64,000 nucleotides of DNA from Bradyrhizobium altum (GTDB taxonomy: Bacteria > Pseudomonadota > Alphaproteobacteria > Rhizobiales > Xanthobacteraceae): the NCBI RefSeq assembly GCF_020889705.1, contig NZ_JACMYP010000001.1:124001-188000 (forward strand), read 5' to 3'. This document shows, in pieces, positions 42,552-51,361 of this stretch. Position 1 is the first letter of the stretch, and every line of letters starts with the position of its first letter. The position numbers and the translations under genes are program-made. The notes below the pieces were generated by a model. That model worked only from the letters and a program-made list of their open reading frames with translations, was not told the DNA's origin and ran no database searches.

Positions 42552-44651
42552 ATGAACCAGCATGCCAAGGTCGATATCCGCCATTCCACCTGTCCGCACG
42601 ACTGCCCCTCGGCATGTGCGCTCGACGTCGAGGTGATCGAGGGCCGCTCGATCGGCCGGGTGCGCGGCTCGAAACAGCAGACCTATACGGCCGGCGTGGT
42701 CTGCGCCAAGGTCGCGCGTTACGCCGAGCGGATTCATCATGCCGAGCGGCTGATGCATCCGCTGCGCCGGACCGGCCCGAAGGGCTCCGGCCAATTCGCG
42801 CGGATTTCGTGGGACGAGGCGCTGGACGAGATCGCGGTGCGATTCGACGCTGCCGAGCGGGAGTTCGGCGCCGAGTCGGTCTGGCCCTATTACTACGCCG
42901 GCACCATGGGGCTCGTGATGCGCGACGGCCTCAACCGGTTGTCGCATGTGAAGAAATACTCGCGCTTCTATGGAACGATCTGCTCGACCATCGCGCGCAT
43001 CGGCTTCGCCGCCGGGACCGGCAAGATCGCCGGCGTCGATCCGCGCGAGATGGGCGTCTCCGACCTCGTCGTGATCTGGGGCACCAATCCGGTAAACACC
43101 CAGGTCAACGTGATGACGCATGCAGCGCGCGCGCGGAAGGAGCGCGGCGCCAAGATTGCGGCGGTCGACGTTTACAACAACGAGACCATGAAGCAGGCGG
43201 ATATCAAGATTCTGCTGCGGCCGGGAACCGATGGCGCCTTCGCCTGCGCCGTGATGCACGTGCTGTTCCGCGAGGGATTTGCCGATCGCGATTATCTCGC
43301 GCGCTATACCGATTGCCCCGGCGAGCTGGAGGCACATCTGAAGACCCGCACGCCGGAATGGGCATCAGCGATCTCGGGCGTGCCGGTCGAGGAGATCGAG
43401 GCATTCGCGCGGCTGGTCGGGACCACCAAGCGCTCGTTCTTCCGTCTTGGTTACGGGTTCACCCGCAGCCGCAACGGCGCCGCGCAGATGCATGCCGCGC
43501 TGTGCATTCCCGCGGTGACTGGTGCCTGGCAATATGAGGGCGGCGGTGCGTTCTTCAACAATGCGGGCATCTGGCGCTTCGACGAGTCCATTATTGAGGG
43601 CCACGATGCGATCGATCCCTCGACCCGCGTGCTCGATCAGTCGAAGATCGGCCGCATCCTGACCGGCGATGCCGAGGCGCTGCGCGGCGGCGGACCGGTC
43701 AAGGCGATGCTGATCCAGAACACCAATCCGATGACGGTGGCGCCCGAGCAGGCGCTGGTGCGGCAGGGATTTGCCCGCGAGGATCTGTTCGTCGCGGTGC
43801 ATGAGCAGTTCATGACCGAGACGGCCCAGATGGCCGACATCGTGCTGCCGGCAACGATGTTCATGGAGCACGACGACCTCTACTATGGCGGCGGCCATCA
43901 GCACATCTCGGTCGGCGCGAAGCTGATCGATCCGCCCGGCGAGTGCCGCTCGAACCACGAGGTGCTGCAGGGGCTCGGCCGCAGGCTCAATGCCGTGCAT
44001 CCTGGCTTCGATATGACGCCGCGCCAACTGATCGATGCGACGCTGAAGAAGAGCGGGCACGGCGATATCGACACGCTTGAGGCCGAGCTGTGGCGCGACC
44101 TGCAGCCCGATTTCCGCGCCTCGCACTATCTCGACGGCTTCGCCCATGCCGACAAGAAGTTCCACTTCAAGGTCGATTGGGGCAAGGTCCCGGTCGGCGC
44201 GGGCGGGCTGATGGGCGCGTGGGACAAGATGCCCTCACTGCCCGACCACTGGACCATCATCGAGGAGGCGGACGCGCAGCATCCGTTCCGGCTTGCGACG
44301 TCGCCGTCGCGCAGCTTCCTCAACACCAGCTTCAACGAAACGCCGTCGTCGCAGGCCCGCGAGGGCGCGCCGACCGTGATGATCCACCCTGATGATGCGG
44401 CCGCGCTGTCGATCGCCGACGGGGAGGCCGTGACGCTCGGCAACATGCGTGGCGAGACCACGCTGACCGCAAAACTGTTCGATGGCGTTCGCCGTGGCGT
44501 GCTGATCGCCGAGTCGATCCATCCGAACAAGTCTCACATCGGCGGGCGCGGCATCAACATGCTGACCGGGGCGGAGGCCGTCGCACCGCTTGGCGGCGCC
44601 GCGTTCCACGACAACAAGGTCTGGATCAGGAAGGCGTCCGCCGCCGCTTAA
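42552..44651 (+). CDS. Molybdopterin oxidoreductase, DMSO reductase/formate dehydrogenase family
   Basis: A 699-residue molybdoenzyme with an N-terminal [4Fe-4S] site, Cys14, Cys18, Cys22 and Cys51 (CPHDCPSAC and VVCAK), and the bis-molybdopterin domains (VVIWGTNPVNTQVNVMTH, NTNPMTVAPEQALV, VLPATMFMEHDDL) with the C-terminal molydop_binding part (VTLGNMRGETTLTA). No signal peptide and no electron-transfer partner nearby, so a soluble cytoplasmic oxidoreductase such as a BisC- or formate-dehydrogenase-like enzyme. The donor or acceptor substrate is unknown. An enoyl-CoA hydratase gene follows on the same strand after 79 bases. Confidence 0.9.
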   Translation: MNQHAKVDIRHSTCPHDCPSACALDVEVIEGRSIGRVRGSKQQTYTAGVVCAKVARYAERIHHAERLMHPLRRTGPKGSGQFARISWDEALDEIAVRFDAAEREFGAESVWPYYYAGTMGLVMRDGLNRLSHVKKYSRFYGTICSTIARIGFAAGTGKIAGVDPREMGVSDLVVIWGTNPVNTQVNVMTHAARARKERGAKIAAVDVYNNETMKQADIKILLRPGTDGAFACAVMHVLFREGFADRDYLARYTDCPGELEAHLKTRTPEWASAISGVPVEEIEAFARLVGTTKRSFFRLGYGFTRSRNGAAQMHAALCIPAVTGAWQYEGGGAFFNNAGIWRFDESIIEGHDAIDPSTRVLDQSKIGRILTGDAEALRGGGPVKAMLIQNTNPMTVAPEQALVRQGFAREDLFVAVHEQFMTETAQMADIVLPATMFMEHDDLYYGGGHQHISVGAKLIDPPGECRSNHEVLQGLGRRLNAVHPGFDMTPRQLIDATLKKSGHGDIDTLEAELWRDLQPDFRASHYLDGFAHADKKFHFKVDWGKVPVGAGGLMGAWDKMPSLPDHWTIIEEADAQHPFRLATSPSRSFLNTSFNETPSSQAREGAPTVMIHPDDAAALSIADGEAVTLGNMRGETTLTAKLFDGVRRGVLIAESIHPNKSHIGGRGINMLTGAEAVAPLGGAAFHDNKVWIRKASAAA

Positions 44652-44730
44652 ATCCTGCTTGCAGTCGGCGCCGATCCTGCCGCAAATGTGCGCTGACACC
44701 AGCGTACAGGCAAGAAAACAGGCAGGAAAC

Positions 44731-45510
44731 ATGACCGACAACAGCGTTCTTCTCGAGAAGCGCGGGCAGGCGTTCTGGATCACCATCAACCGCGCGGACA
44801 AGCGCAACGCGCTCAATGCCGGTGTGATCGCGGGCATCGCCAAGGGCTACCGCGAGGCGCATGACGACAAGGACGTGCGCGTCATCGTGCTGACGGGCGC
44901 GGGCGACAAGGCGTTCTGCGCCGGCGCCGATCTGCAGAATAGCGGCGCGGCATTCTCGATGGATTTCTCGCGCCCGAATGTCGACTACGCCGATTTGTTG
45001 CGGCTGTCGCAGAACGCGACCAAGCCCGCGATCGCGCGGGTCGGCGGCGTCTGCATGGCGGGCGGCATGGGGCTGCTGTGCATGACCGACATGGCGGTCG
45101 CCGGCGATCAGGTGATCTTCGGCCTGCCGGAGGTGAAGGTCGGCGTGTTTCCGATGCAGGTGCTGAGCCTGCTGCAATCGATCGCCCCCGCACGCCTCAT
45201 CAACGAATGGGCGCTGACCGGCGAGCCGTTCGATGCCAAGACCGCGCAGGCCGCTGGTCTTCTCAACTACGTCGTGCCGGCAGCTGAGCTCGACGCCAAG
45301 GTCGATTGGCTGATCGGCCGCATCGTCGACAAGTCGCCGACGGCGATCCGTCGCGGCAAATACGCGATGCGGGCGATCGCATCGATGTCGTTCGACGAAA
45401 GCATCGCCTACACCGAAAGCCAGATCGCGCTGCTTGCGATGACCGAAGATGCCAAGGAAGGCCTCAAGGCGTTCGGCGAGAAGCGCAAGCCGACCTGGAC
45501 CGGACGTTGA
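44731..45510 (+). CDS. Enoyl-CoA hydratase/isomerase family protein (first copy)
   Basis: A 259-residue crotonase-fold protein. The oxyanion-hole segments are readable (CAGADLQN and GVCMAGGMGLLCMTDMAVAG), and the place of the second catalytic glutamate is in FGLPEVKVGVFP. ATG at 44731 follows CAGGAAAC. It may act in beta-oxidation or in aromatic-acid degradation. It shares only low similarity with the second member at 54017. Confidence 0.93.
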   Translation: MTDNSVLLEKRGQAFWITINRADKRNALNAGVIAGIAKGYREAHDDKDVRVIVLTGAGDKAFCAGADLQNSGAAFSMDFSRPNVDYADLLRLSQNATKPAIARVGGVCMAGGMGLLCMTDMAVAGDQVIFGLPEVKVGVFPMQVLSLLQSIAPARLINEWALTGEPFDAKTAQAAGLLNYVVPAAELDAKVDWLIGRIVDKSPTAIRRGKYAMRAIASMSFDESIAYTESQIALLAMTEDAKEGLKAFGEKRKPTWTGR

Positions 45511-45518
45511 TCGCAGGC

Positions 45519-45672
45519 TTCACCTCGCCCCGCGTGCGGGGAGAGGTCGGAGCGCATCGTTAGATGCGTTCCGGGTGAGGGGGAGTCTCCGCGAGCGCAG
45601 CTGGCACCATATCAGCGGAGGCAGCCCCTCACCCCAACCCTCTCCCCGTAAGAACGGGGCGAGGGAGCGCAG
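45519..45672. repeat. Dispersed palindromic repeats (REP-like)
   Basis: Contains the hairpins CCCCGCGTGCGGGG (45528-45541) and CTCCCCGTAAGAACGGGG (45642-45659) within the CGGGTGAGGGG...CCCCTCACCCC pattern that recurs in Bradyrhizobium genomes. They lie between two convergent genes and may act as bidirectional 3' structures. Confidence 0.65.
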
Positions 45673-45711
45673 TCCCGTCGCGTTCGCTATTCGACTTGAA
45701 TTGACTGCACA

Positions 45712-46140
45712 TCAACCCGCGTTGGCCTTCAGGCCGGCGGCTTCGATGCCGGCCACGGCGCAGATCTCGTCATTGTCTGACGTGTCGCCGCTGACGCCGA
45801 CGGCGCCGAGCAGGATGGCTCCGTCCATGATCAGCACGCCGCCGGGGACCGGCACCAGCCGGCCCTGCGCCAGCGTGTTCACGCTGTCGATGAAATAGGC
45901 CTGCTCCTGCGCGCGCTGATACAGCGCCCGCGATCCCATCCCGAGCGCCAGCGCACCATAGGCCTTGCCGTGGGCGATCTCGGCCCGCATCAGGCTGGTG
46001 CCGTCCTGCGCCGCCGTGACCTTCACCGCGCCGCGCGCGTCGAGGATGGTGACGACCAGCGGCTTGAACTTCTTCTCGACGCCCTTGGCGAGCGCGGCGT
46101 CCAGAATCTTGCGGGCAATGTCGAGAGTGAGCTCAGCCAT
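45712..46140 (-). CDS. GlcG/HbpS-type heme-binding-family protein
   Basis: A 142-residue protein of the GlcG/HbpS/DUF336 family, defined here by LDIARKILDAALAKGVE, VVTILDARGAVKVTAAQDGT, HGKAYGALALGMGSRAL and PGGVLIMDGAILLGAVGVSG. Some members bind heme, and GlcG sits in glycolate oxidase operons with unclear function. The start is the ATG at 46140, overlapping the end of the FAD/Fe-S dehydrogenase gene by 8 bases, so it is translated with it. Confidence 0.88.
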   Translation of the reverse strand: MAELTLDIARKILDAALAKGVEKKFKPLVVTILDARGAVKVTAAQDGTSLMRAEIAHGKAYGALALGMGSRALYQRAQEQAYFIDSVNTLAQGRLVPVPGGVLIMDGAILLGAVGVSGDTSDNDEICAVAGIEAAGLKANAG

Positions 46141-49111
46141 GGGCCTTTTCCTTTGTCGGTAACAATCTGTCGGAATTCGATTTCGCACACTTCAGGCTCA
46201 TCGCCAATACGCTGGCGACATGCAGCGGCGTGCGCCCGCTGCCGTCCTTGATCTGATGCCGGCAGGAGGTGCCGTCGGCCACGATCAGCGTGTCCTGATC
46301 GGTGCTGCGAACCGCCGGGAGCAGCGACAGCTCGGCCATCTCGATCGAGGCCTGATAGGTCTCCGCGCCATAGCCGAACGCGCCGGCCATGCCGCAGCAG
46401 CTCGACTCGATGGTCTTGACCTCAAGGCCCGGCACCAGGCTCAGCACTTTCTCCACCGGCTTGAACGCGCCGAAGGATTTTTGGTGGCAATGACCGTGCA
46501 CGACGGCCTTGCCGGCGACGGCGCCGAGCGGCAGGGCGAGGCGTCCGGCCTCGGCCTCGCGCACCAAAAATTCCTCGAACAGCAGGGCGTGGGCGCTGAC
46601 CGACTTCGCGGCTTCATCCGAACGCAACGACAGCAGCTCGTCGCGCAGGGTCAGAAGGCAGCTCGGCTCCAGGCCAATGATCGGCACGCCGCGCGCCGCG
46701 AACGGCGCGTAGGTCGCAACCAGCCGGTCGAGCTCGGCACGGGCCTGCTCCACCAGACCTGCCGACAGGAACGTGCGCCCGCAGCACGGCGGGCGGGCGC
46801 CATCCGACGGTTTGGGCAGATGCACGCGATAGCCGCCGGCGACCAGCACCTCGATTGCGGCGTCGAGATTTTCGCGTTCATAGCCGCGGTTGAACGTGTC
46901 GGCGAACAGCACCACCTCGCGTCCGTCGGACGGACCCAGCACCTCGGCGTCGGGCTGGAAGGTGTCGCGGCGAAACGCCGGCAGCGCTCGCTTCGCGCTG
47001 ATGCCGGCGAGTGTCTCGAACAGCGCGCGCAACAGCGGGCTGCGATTGCGCCAGTTCGCGATCGGAGCAAAGCGCGAGGCGAGATCGACATAGCGCGGCA
47101 GGTAGCCGACCAGCCGGTCGCGCAGCGACAGGCCGTGCGTCACAGCGCGCGCCGCCAGCACCTCGATCTTCATCTTGGCCATGTCGACGCCGGTCGGGCA
47201 TTCATGGCGGCACGCCTTGCAGGAGACGCAGAGCTTCAGCGTGTCCATCATCTCGTCGGAGGCGAGCGCGTCCGCGCCCAACTGGCCCGAGATCGCGAGC
47301 CGCAACGTATTGGCGCGGCCGCGGGTGACGTCCTTCTCGTTGCGCGTCGCCCGATAGGAGGGGCACATCACGCCGCCTTCGAGCTTGCGGCAGGCGCCGT
47401 TGTTGTTGCACATCTCGACGGCGCCCTGGAAACCGCCACCGGCGCCGGGATAGGCCGACCAGTCGAGCACCGTCTTCAATTCGCCGACGCGATAGTCCGG
47501 CGAGAAGCGAAACAGCGAGCGATCGTCCATCCTGGGCGGATCGACGATCTTGCCCGGGTTGAGCGTGTTGGTGGGATCGAAGCGCTGCTTGACCTCGCGG
47601 AAATCGGCCACGATGCGCGCGCCGAACATCGTCTCGTGGAATTCCGAGCGCACCAGGCCGTCGCCGTGTTCGCCGGAATGCGAGCCCTTGTATTCGCGCA
47701 CCATCGCGAAGGCTTCCTCGGCAATGGCGCGCATTGCCTTGACGTCCTTCTCGAGCTTGAGATTGAGCACCGGGCGCACATGCAGACAGCCTTCGGAGGC
47801 ATGCGCATACATCGTGCCGCGCGTGCCGTGCCTGGCAAACACAGCGTTGAGTCGCTCGGTGTAGTCGGCAAGATGCGGCAGCGGCACCGCGCAATCCTCG
47901 ACGAACGAGACCGGCTTGCCCTCCTGCTTCATCGACATCATGACGTTGAGGCCGGCGGCGCGGAAATCGGCGATGCCGGATTGCAGCGCCGGCTCGACGA
48001 TCTCGACCACGCCGCCCCATTTGCGCTGCGGCTTGTCCCAGCCGAAGCCGAGGTCGCCCATCAGCTCGCCGAGCTGCCTGAGGCGGACGAGGTTGTCGGC
48101 CTGATCTTCCTCGGCGAACTCGACCACCAGGATCGCGTCCGGGTCGCCGCGCACTGCCGCGGAAATGATCGGCTGGAACATTGCGATCTCGCGGCCGAGC
48201 GCGATCATGGTGCGATCGACCAGCTCGACTGCGATCGGCCGCAGCTTGACCAAGTGCTGGGCCGCGTCCATCGCCTCGTAGAAGCTGCCGAAATGGCAGA
48301 CGCCGAGCGCCTTGTTGCGGATGACCGGCCACAGTTTCAGCTCGACCTGCGTCGTGAAGGCCAGCGTGCCTTCCGAGCCGACCAAAAGATGCGCCATGTT
48401 GTTCGGCGCGTTGCGCGGGACCAGCGCGTCGAGGTTATAGCCGCCGACGCGGCGCTGCACCTTGGGGAATTTGTCCGCGATCTCGGCCGCCTCGCGCTCG
48501 CCGAGATCGAGCATGTCGCGGAACAGCTTCGATCCGCTGTCGGCAGCATTGATCCGCGTCAGGTCGCGCGGCACCTCGCCGAAATGCAGCAGCGTACCGT
48601 CGGCGAGCGCCGCATCCATCGACAGCGTATTGTCGCGCATGGTGCCGTAGCGCAACGAGCGGCCGCCGCAGGAATTGTTGCCGGCCATGCCGCCGATCGT
48701 CGCGCGCGACGCGGTCGAGACGTCGACCGGAAACCACAGCCCATGCTTCTTTAGCTGACGGTTGAGATCGTCGAGCACGATGCCGGGCTCGACCACGCAA
48801 GTGCGGTTCTCGACGTCGAGCGAAATGATCCGGTTCAGGTGTTTGGACAGGTCGACCACGATGCCGTCATTGACGGTCTGGCCGCATTGCGAGGTGCCGC
48901 CGCCGCGCGGGGTCACGATCCGCCCGTCGTCTCGGACGATCGCCAGCGTCCGCAGCGCCTCGTCGACGGTGCGCGGCACCACCACGCCGGCCGGCATGAT
49001 CTGGTAGAACGAGGCGTCGGTCGCGTAGCGGCCGCGGTTGAAGGCATCGAAAAACACGTCGCCGGTCAGATCGGACCGCAGGCGCTGTTCGAGCGATGAG
49101 GCGTTCTTCAT
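46133..49111 (-). CDS. Fused FAD- and Fe-S-containing dehydrogenase (GlcD + GlpC/CCG type)
   Basis: A 992-residue fusion. Residues about 25-270 are FAD_binding_4 (RGGGTSQCGQTVNDGIVVDL), followed by the FAD oxidase C-terminal domain to about 520, a [4Fe-4S] ferredoxin-like part with CVSCKACRHECPTG near residue 640, and C-terminal cysteine-rich CCG domains (PPCCGRTFLS and IESSCCGMAGAFGYG). This layout oxidises a 2-hydroxy acid (D-lactate, glycolate, D-2-hydroxyglutarate) and passes electrons to quinone or ETF. ATG at 49111 is taken; an upstream M at 49144 is possible. It overlaps the GlcG gene. Confidence 0.92.
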   Translation of the reverse strand: MKNASSLEQRLRSDLTGDVFFDAFNRGRYATDASFYQIMPAGVVVPRTVDEALRTLAIVRDDGRIVTPRGGGTSQCGQTVNDGIVVDLSKHLNRIISLDVENRTCVVEPGIVLDDLNRQLKKHGLWFPVDVSTASRATIGGMAGNNSCGGRSLRYGTMRDNTLSMDAALADGTLLHFGEVPRDLTRINAADSGSKLFRDMLDLGEREAAEIADKFPKVQRRVGGYNLDALVPRNAPNNMAHLLVGSEGTLAFTTQVELKLWPVIRNKALGVCHFGSFYEAMDAAQHLVKLRPIAVELVDRTMIALGREIAMFQPIISAAVRGDPDAILVVEFAEEDQADNLVRLRQLGELMGDLGFGWDKPQRKWGGVVEIVEPALQSGIADFRAAGLNVMMSMKQEGKPVSFVEDCAVPLPHLADYTERLNAVFARHGTRGTMYAHASEGCLHVRPVLNLKLEKDVKAMRAIAEEAFAMVREYKGSHSGEHGDGLVRSEFHETMFGARIVADFREVKQRFDPTNTLNPGKIVDPPRMDDRSLFRFSPDYRVGELKTVLDWSAYPGAGGGFQGAVEMCNNNGACRKLEGGVMCPSYRATRNEKDVTRGRANTLRLAISGQLGADALASDEMMDTLKLCVSCKACRHECPTGVDMAKMKIEVLAARAVTHGLSLRDRLVGYLPRYVDLASRFAPIANWRNRSPLLRALFETLAGISAKRALPAFRRDTFQPDAEVLGPSDGREVVLFADTFNRGYERENLDAAIEVLVAGGYRVHLPKPSDGARPPCCGRTFLSAGLVEQARAELDRLVATYAPFAARGVPIIGLEPSCLLTLRDELLSLRSDEAAKSVSAHALLFEEFLVREAEAGRLALPLGAVAGKAVVHGHCHQKSFGAFKPVEKVLSLVPGLEVKTIESSCCGMAGAFGYGAETYQASIEMAELSLLPAVRSTDQDTLIVADGTSCRHQIKDGSGRTPLHVASVLAMSLKCAKSNSDRLLPTKEKAHG

Positions 49112-49206
49112 CCCAGATCCGATGTGATCCGCGGCGCAACCCATATTGCCCGGGAATTATTCATTCGATTGAGCCGAGAATTACATTATGAATTCAAAAT
49201 GAGCAA

Positions 49207-49959
49207 CTAGCTGCCTTGAGGTGGCGCCTCTTGGGCGCTGTCCGGTCCCTCAGCGAGGTGCTCGATGGCGGCGCTCCGCTTGTTGCGCAGATGGGCGAAC
49301 AGGATATCGCTGAGTTCGCTTCCGGCGCGGCGGCGCAGCGCATCGAGGATCGCCTCGTGCTCGCGCATTGCCTCGGCCCAGCGTTGCCGCTTGCGGGCGA
49401 AATTGGCGGAGTAGCGCACGCGGCGGATCCGGCCCGCGAAGTTGGCGTAGGTCGTCGTCAGCGTCTCGTTGCGCGCGGCCGCGACGATGCTCTCGTGGAT
49501 CTGCTGGTTGGTCTGGAAATAGCCGTGCATGTCGCGGTGCAGATAGTGGCCGTACATTTCGTAGTGCAGCCGCTCGATCGCAGCAATTTCCTCATCCGTG
49601 ATGGCCTCGCATGCCAGCCGTCCGGCCAGGCTCTCAAGCCCGGCCATGACGTCGAACAGTTCCGCGAGGTCGCGCTGGCTGAGCTGGCGCACCCGCGCGC
49701 CGCGGTTGGGCAAGAGTTCGATCAGACCTTCGGCGGCCAGCACCTTGAGCGCCTCGCGCAGCGGCGTCCTGGAGATCCCCAGCATCTCGCACAGCTGGCG
49801 TTCGGGAACGCGGGCGCCCTCGGGAATGTTGCCTTCCACCACATAGTCGCGCAGCCGCAGCAGGACCTCGCCGTGAAGCGAGATCTCCTGGCGGTCGCTG
49901 CCGTTGCCTGCGGCTGGCTGGGTGATCGGAACCCCGGTCTCGGGAATCGCAGATTTCAT
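49207..49959 (-). CDS. GntR family (FCD) transcriptional regulator
   Basis: A 250-residue regulator: a winged helix (VPERQLCEMLGISRTPLREA and LIELLPNRGARVRQL) followed by the FCD ligand domain (about 105-235). The ATG at 49959 (MKSAIPETGVP) is used; the same frame stays open far upstream but only as the shadow of the aminotransferase gene. It lies between the dehydrogenase operon and the divergent aminotransferase genes and probably controls both. Confidence 0.93.
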   Translation of the reverse strand: MKSAIPETGVPITQPAAGNGSDRQEISLHGEVLLRLRDYVVEGNIPEGARVPERQLCEMLGISRTPLREALKVLAAEGLIELLPNRGARVRQLSQRDLAELFDVMAGLESLAGRLACEAITDEEIAAIERLHYEMYGHYLHRDMHGYFQTNQQIHESIVAAARNETLTTTYANFAGRIRRVRYSANFARKRQRWAEAMREHEAILDALRRRAGSELSDILFAHLRNKRSAAIEHLAEGPDSAQEAPPQGS

Positions 49960-50011
49960 ATTCTCAACAATAATTTGCCGGCGCGGTCGCGTCGATCTCC
50001 ACAATCGAATA

Positions 50012-50051
50012 CCAAATTTGGATTGAAAATACAAAAAATGAATGCAAAATA
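50012..50051. promoter_or_regulatory. Palindrome and repeated motif in the GntR/aminotransferase gap
   Basis: CCAAATTTGG (50012-50021) is a perfect 10-bp palindrome, and ATGAATGCAAAAT (50039-50051) differs by one base from ATGAATTCAAAAT upstream of the dehydrogenase gene (49188-49200). ATTCGATTG (49163-49171) also recurs here as its reverse complement at 50002-50010. Candidate GntR operators. Confidence 0.4.
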
Positions 50052-50091
50052 GCCAGCCAAGGAGCCGAAATCCGGCGATTGGGAGGTTCTC

Positions 50092-51294
50092 ATGCATCAA
50101 GGACGCCATTTTCTGCAGATTCCGGGGCCGAGCCCCGTTCCGGATCGCATTCTGCGCGCGATGGACATGCCGGTCATCGACCACCGGAGCGCGGAGTTCG
50201 CCGAGCTTGGCCGCACCGTGCTCGAGGGAAGCGGCAAGATCTTCCAGACCGCGGGCCCTGTGGTGATCTTCCCGTCGTCGGGCACCGGCGCCTGGGAAGC
50301 CGCGATCGTCAACACGTTGTCGCCCGGCGACAAGGTCCTGATGATCGAGACCGGCCACTTCGCCACCCTGTGGCGGCAGCTCGCCGGCCGTTTCGGCATC
50401 GAGGTCGACTTCATTGCCGGCGATTGGCGGCGCGGCGCCGACCCCGCGTTGATCGAGGCAAGGCTTGCCGAGGACACTGCGCACGGCATCAAGGCGGTGA
50501 TGGTCGTCCACAATGAGACCTCGACCGGGGCGACCAGCCGGATCGCCGACATCCGTGCCGCCATCGATCGCACCGCGCATCCGGCGCTCTTGATGGTCGA
50601 CACCATTTCCTCCCTCGGCTCGGTCGATTACCGGCACGACGAGTGGAAGGTCGATGTCAGTGTCAGCTGCTCGCAGAAGGGTTTTATGCTGCCGCCCGGT
50701 CTCGGCTTCAACGGCATTTCGGAAAAGGCCCGCGCCGCGTCGCGCACCAACAAGATGCCGCGCTCCTATTTCGATTGGGAGGAAATGCTGAAGCCGAACG
50801 CCAAGGGCTTCTTCCCCTATACACCGGCGACGAACCTGCTTTACGGGCTGCGCGAGGCGATCGCGATGCTGCTGGAAGAGGGGCTCGACAACGTGTTCGC
50901 CCGCCATCGGCGGCTCGCTGCCGCCACACGTGCCGCCGTCAATCAATGGGGGCTCGAGAATCTCTGCCAGGAGCCTTCGGAATTCTCGCCGGTGCTGACC
51001 GCGGTGATGATGCCGCCCGGCCATGATGCCGATCAGTTCCGCAAGGCCGTGCTCGACAATTTCAACATGTCGCTCGGTGCCGGCCTGTCGAAGGTTGCCG
51101 GCAAGGTGTTCCGCATCGGTCATCTCGGCGAGTGCAACGAGCTGACCTTGCTGGGCGCGCTCACCGGCGTCGAGATGGGGCTGTCGGTTGCCGGCGTGCC
51201 GCATCGCTCGGGCGGCGTCGAGGCGGCGATGCGGCTGCTCGAGCAGCGCGATCAACGCAACGCGTCGTCGCATCTGAAGGTGATCAGCACATAA
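50092..51294 (+). CDS. PLP-dependent glyoxylate aminotransferase (serine/alanine-glyoxylate type), paralogue 1
   Basis: A 400-residue class V aminotransferase of the serine-glyoxylate/alanine-glyoxylate group. The N-terminal FLQIPGPSPVPDRILRAMD segment is family-typical, Asp170 (LLMVDTISSLGS) and Lys196 (SCSQKGFMLPPGLGF) are the PLP-contact residues, with Lys196 the expected Schiff base. It would move amino groups between glyoxylate and serine, alanine or a related donor. ATG at 50092 follows GGGAGG. Followed by the MFS gene; a close paralogue follows that (about 60-65% identical by eye). Confidence 0.92.
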   Translation: MHQGRHFLQIPGPSPVPDRILRAMDMPVIDHRSAEFAELGRTVLEGSGKIFQTAGPVVIFPSSGTGAWEAAIVNTLSPGDKVLMIETGHFATLWRQLAGRFGIEVDFIAGDWRRGADPALIEARLAEDTAHGIKAVMVVHNETSTGATSRIADIRAAIDRTAHPALLMVDTISSLGSVDYRHDEWKVDVSVSCSQKGFMLPPGLGFNGISEKARAASRTNKMPRSYFDWEEMLKPNAKGFFPYTPATNLLYGLREAIAMLLEEGLDNVFARHRRLAAATRAAVNQWGLENLCQEPSEFSPVLTAVMMPPGHDADQFRKAVLDNFNMSLGAGLSKVAGKVFRIGHLGECNELTLLGALTGVEMGLSVAGVPHRSGGVEAAMRLLEQRDQRNASSHLKVIST

Positions 51295-51361
51295 GTGCCG
51301 ACCAACGGCATCCCGCACGCCAACGGCTCAGAAAAATCGCGGATCAGGGAAGGGGAGGGAT

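Noticed and set aside
46220-48754. Long plus-strand ORF of 844 codons opposite the FAD/Fe-S dehydrogenase
   Set aside because: It is the antisense shadow of a real gene with high GC in third positions. It has no recognisable domain and an odd composition.
49960-51318. Upstream extension of the GntR ORF, 453 codons without a stop
   Set aside because: This part is antisense to the aminotransferase gene; the GntR domain starts after it at 49959.
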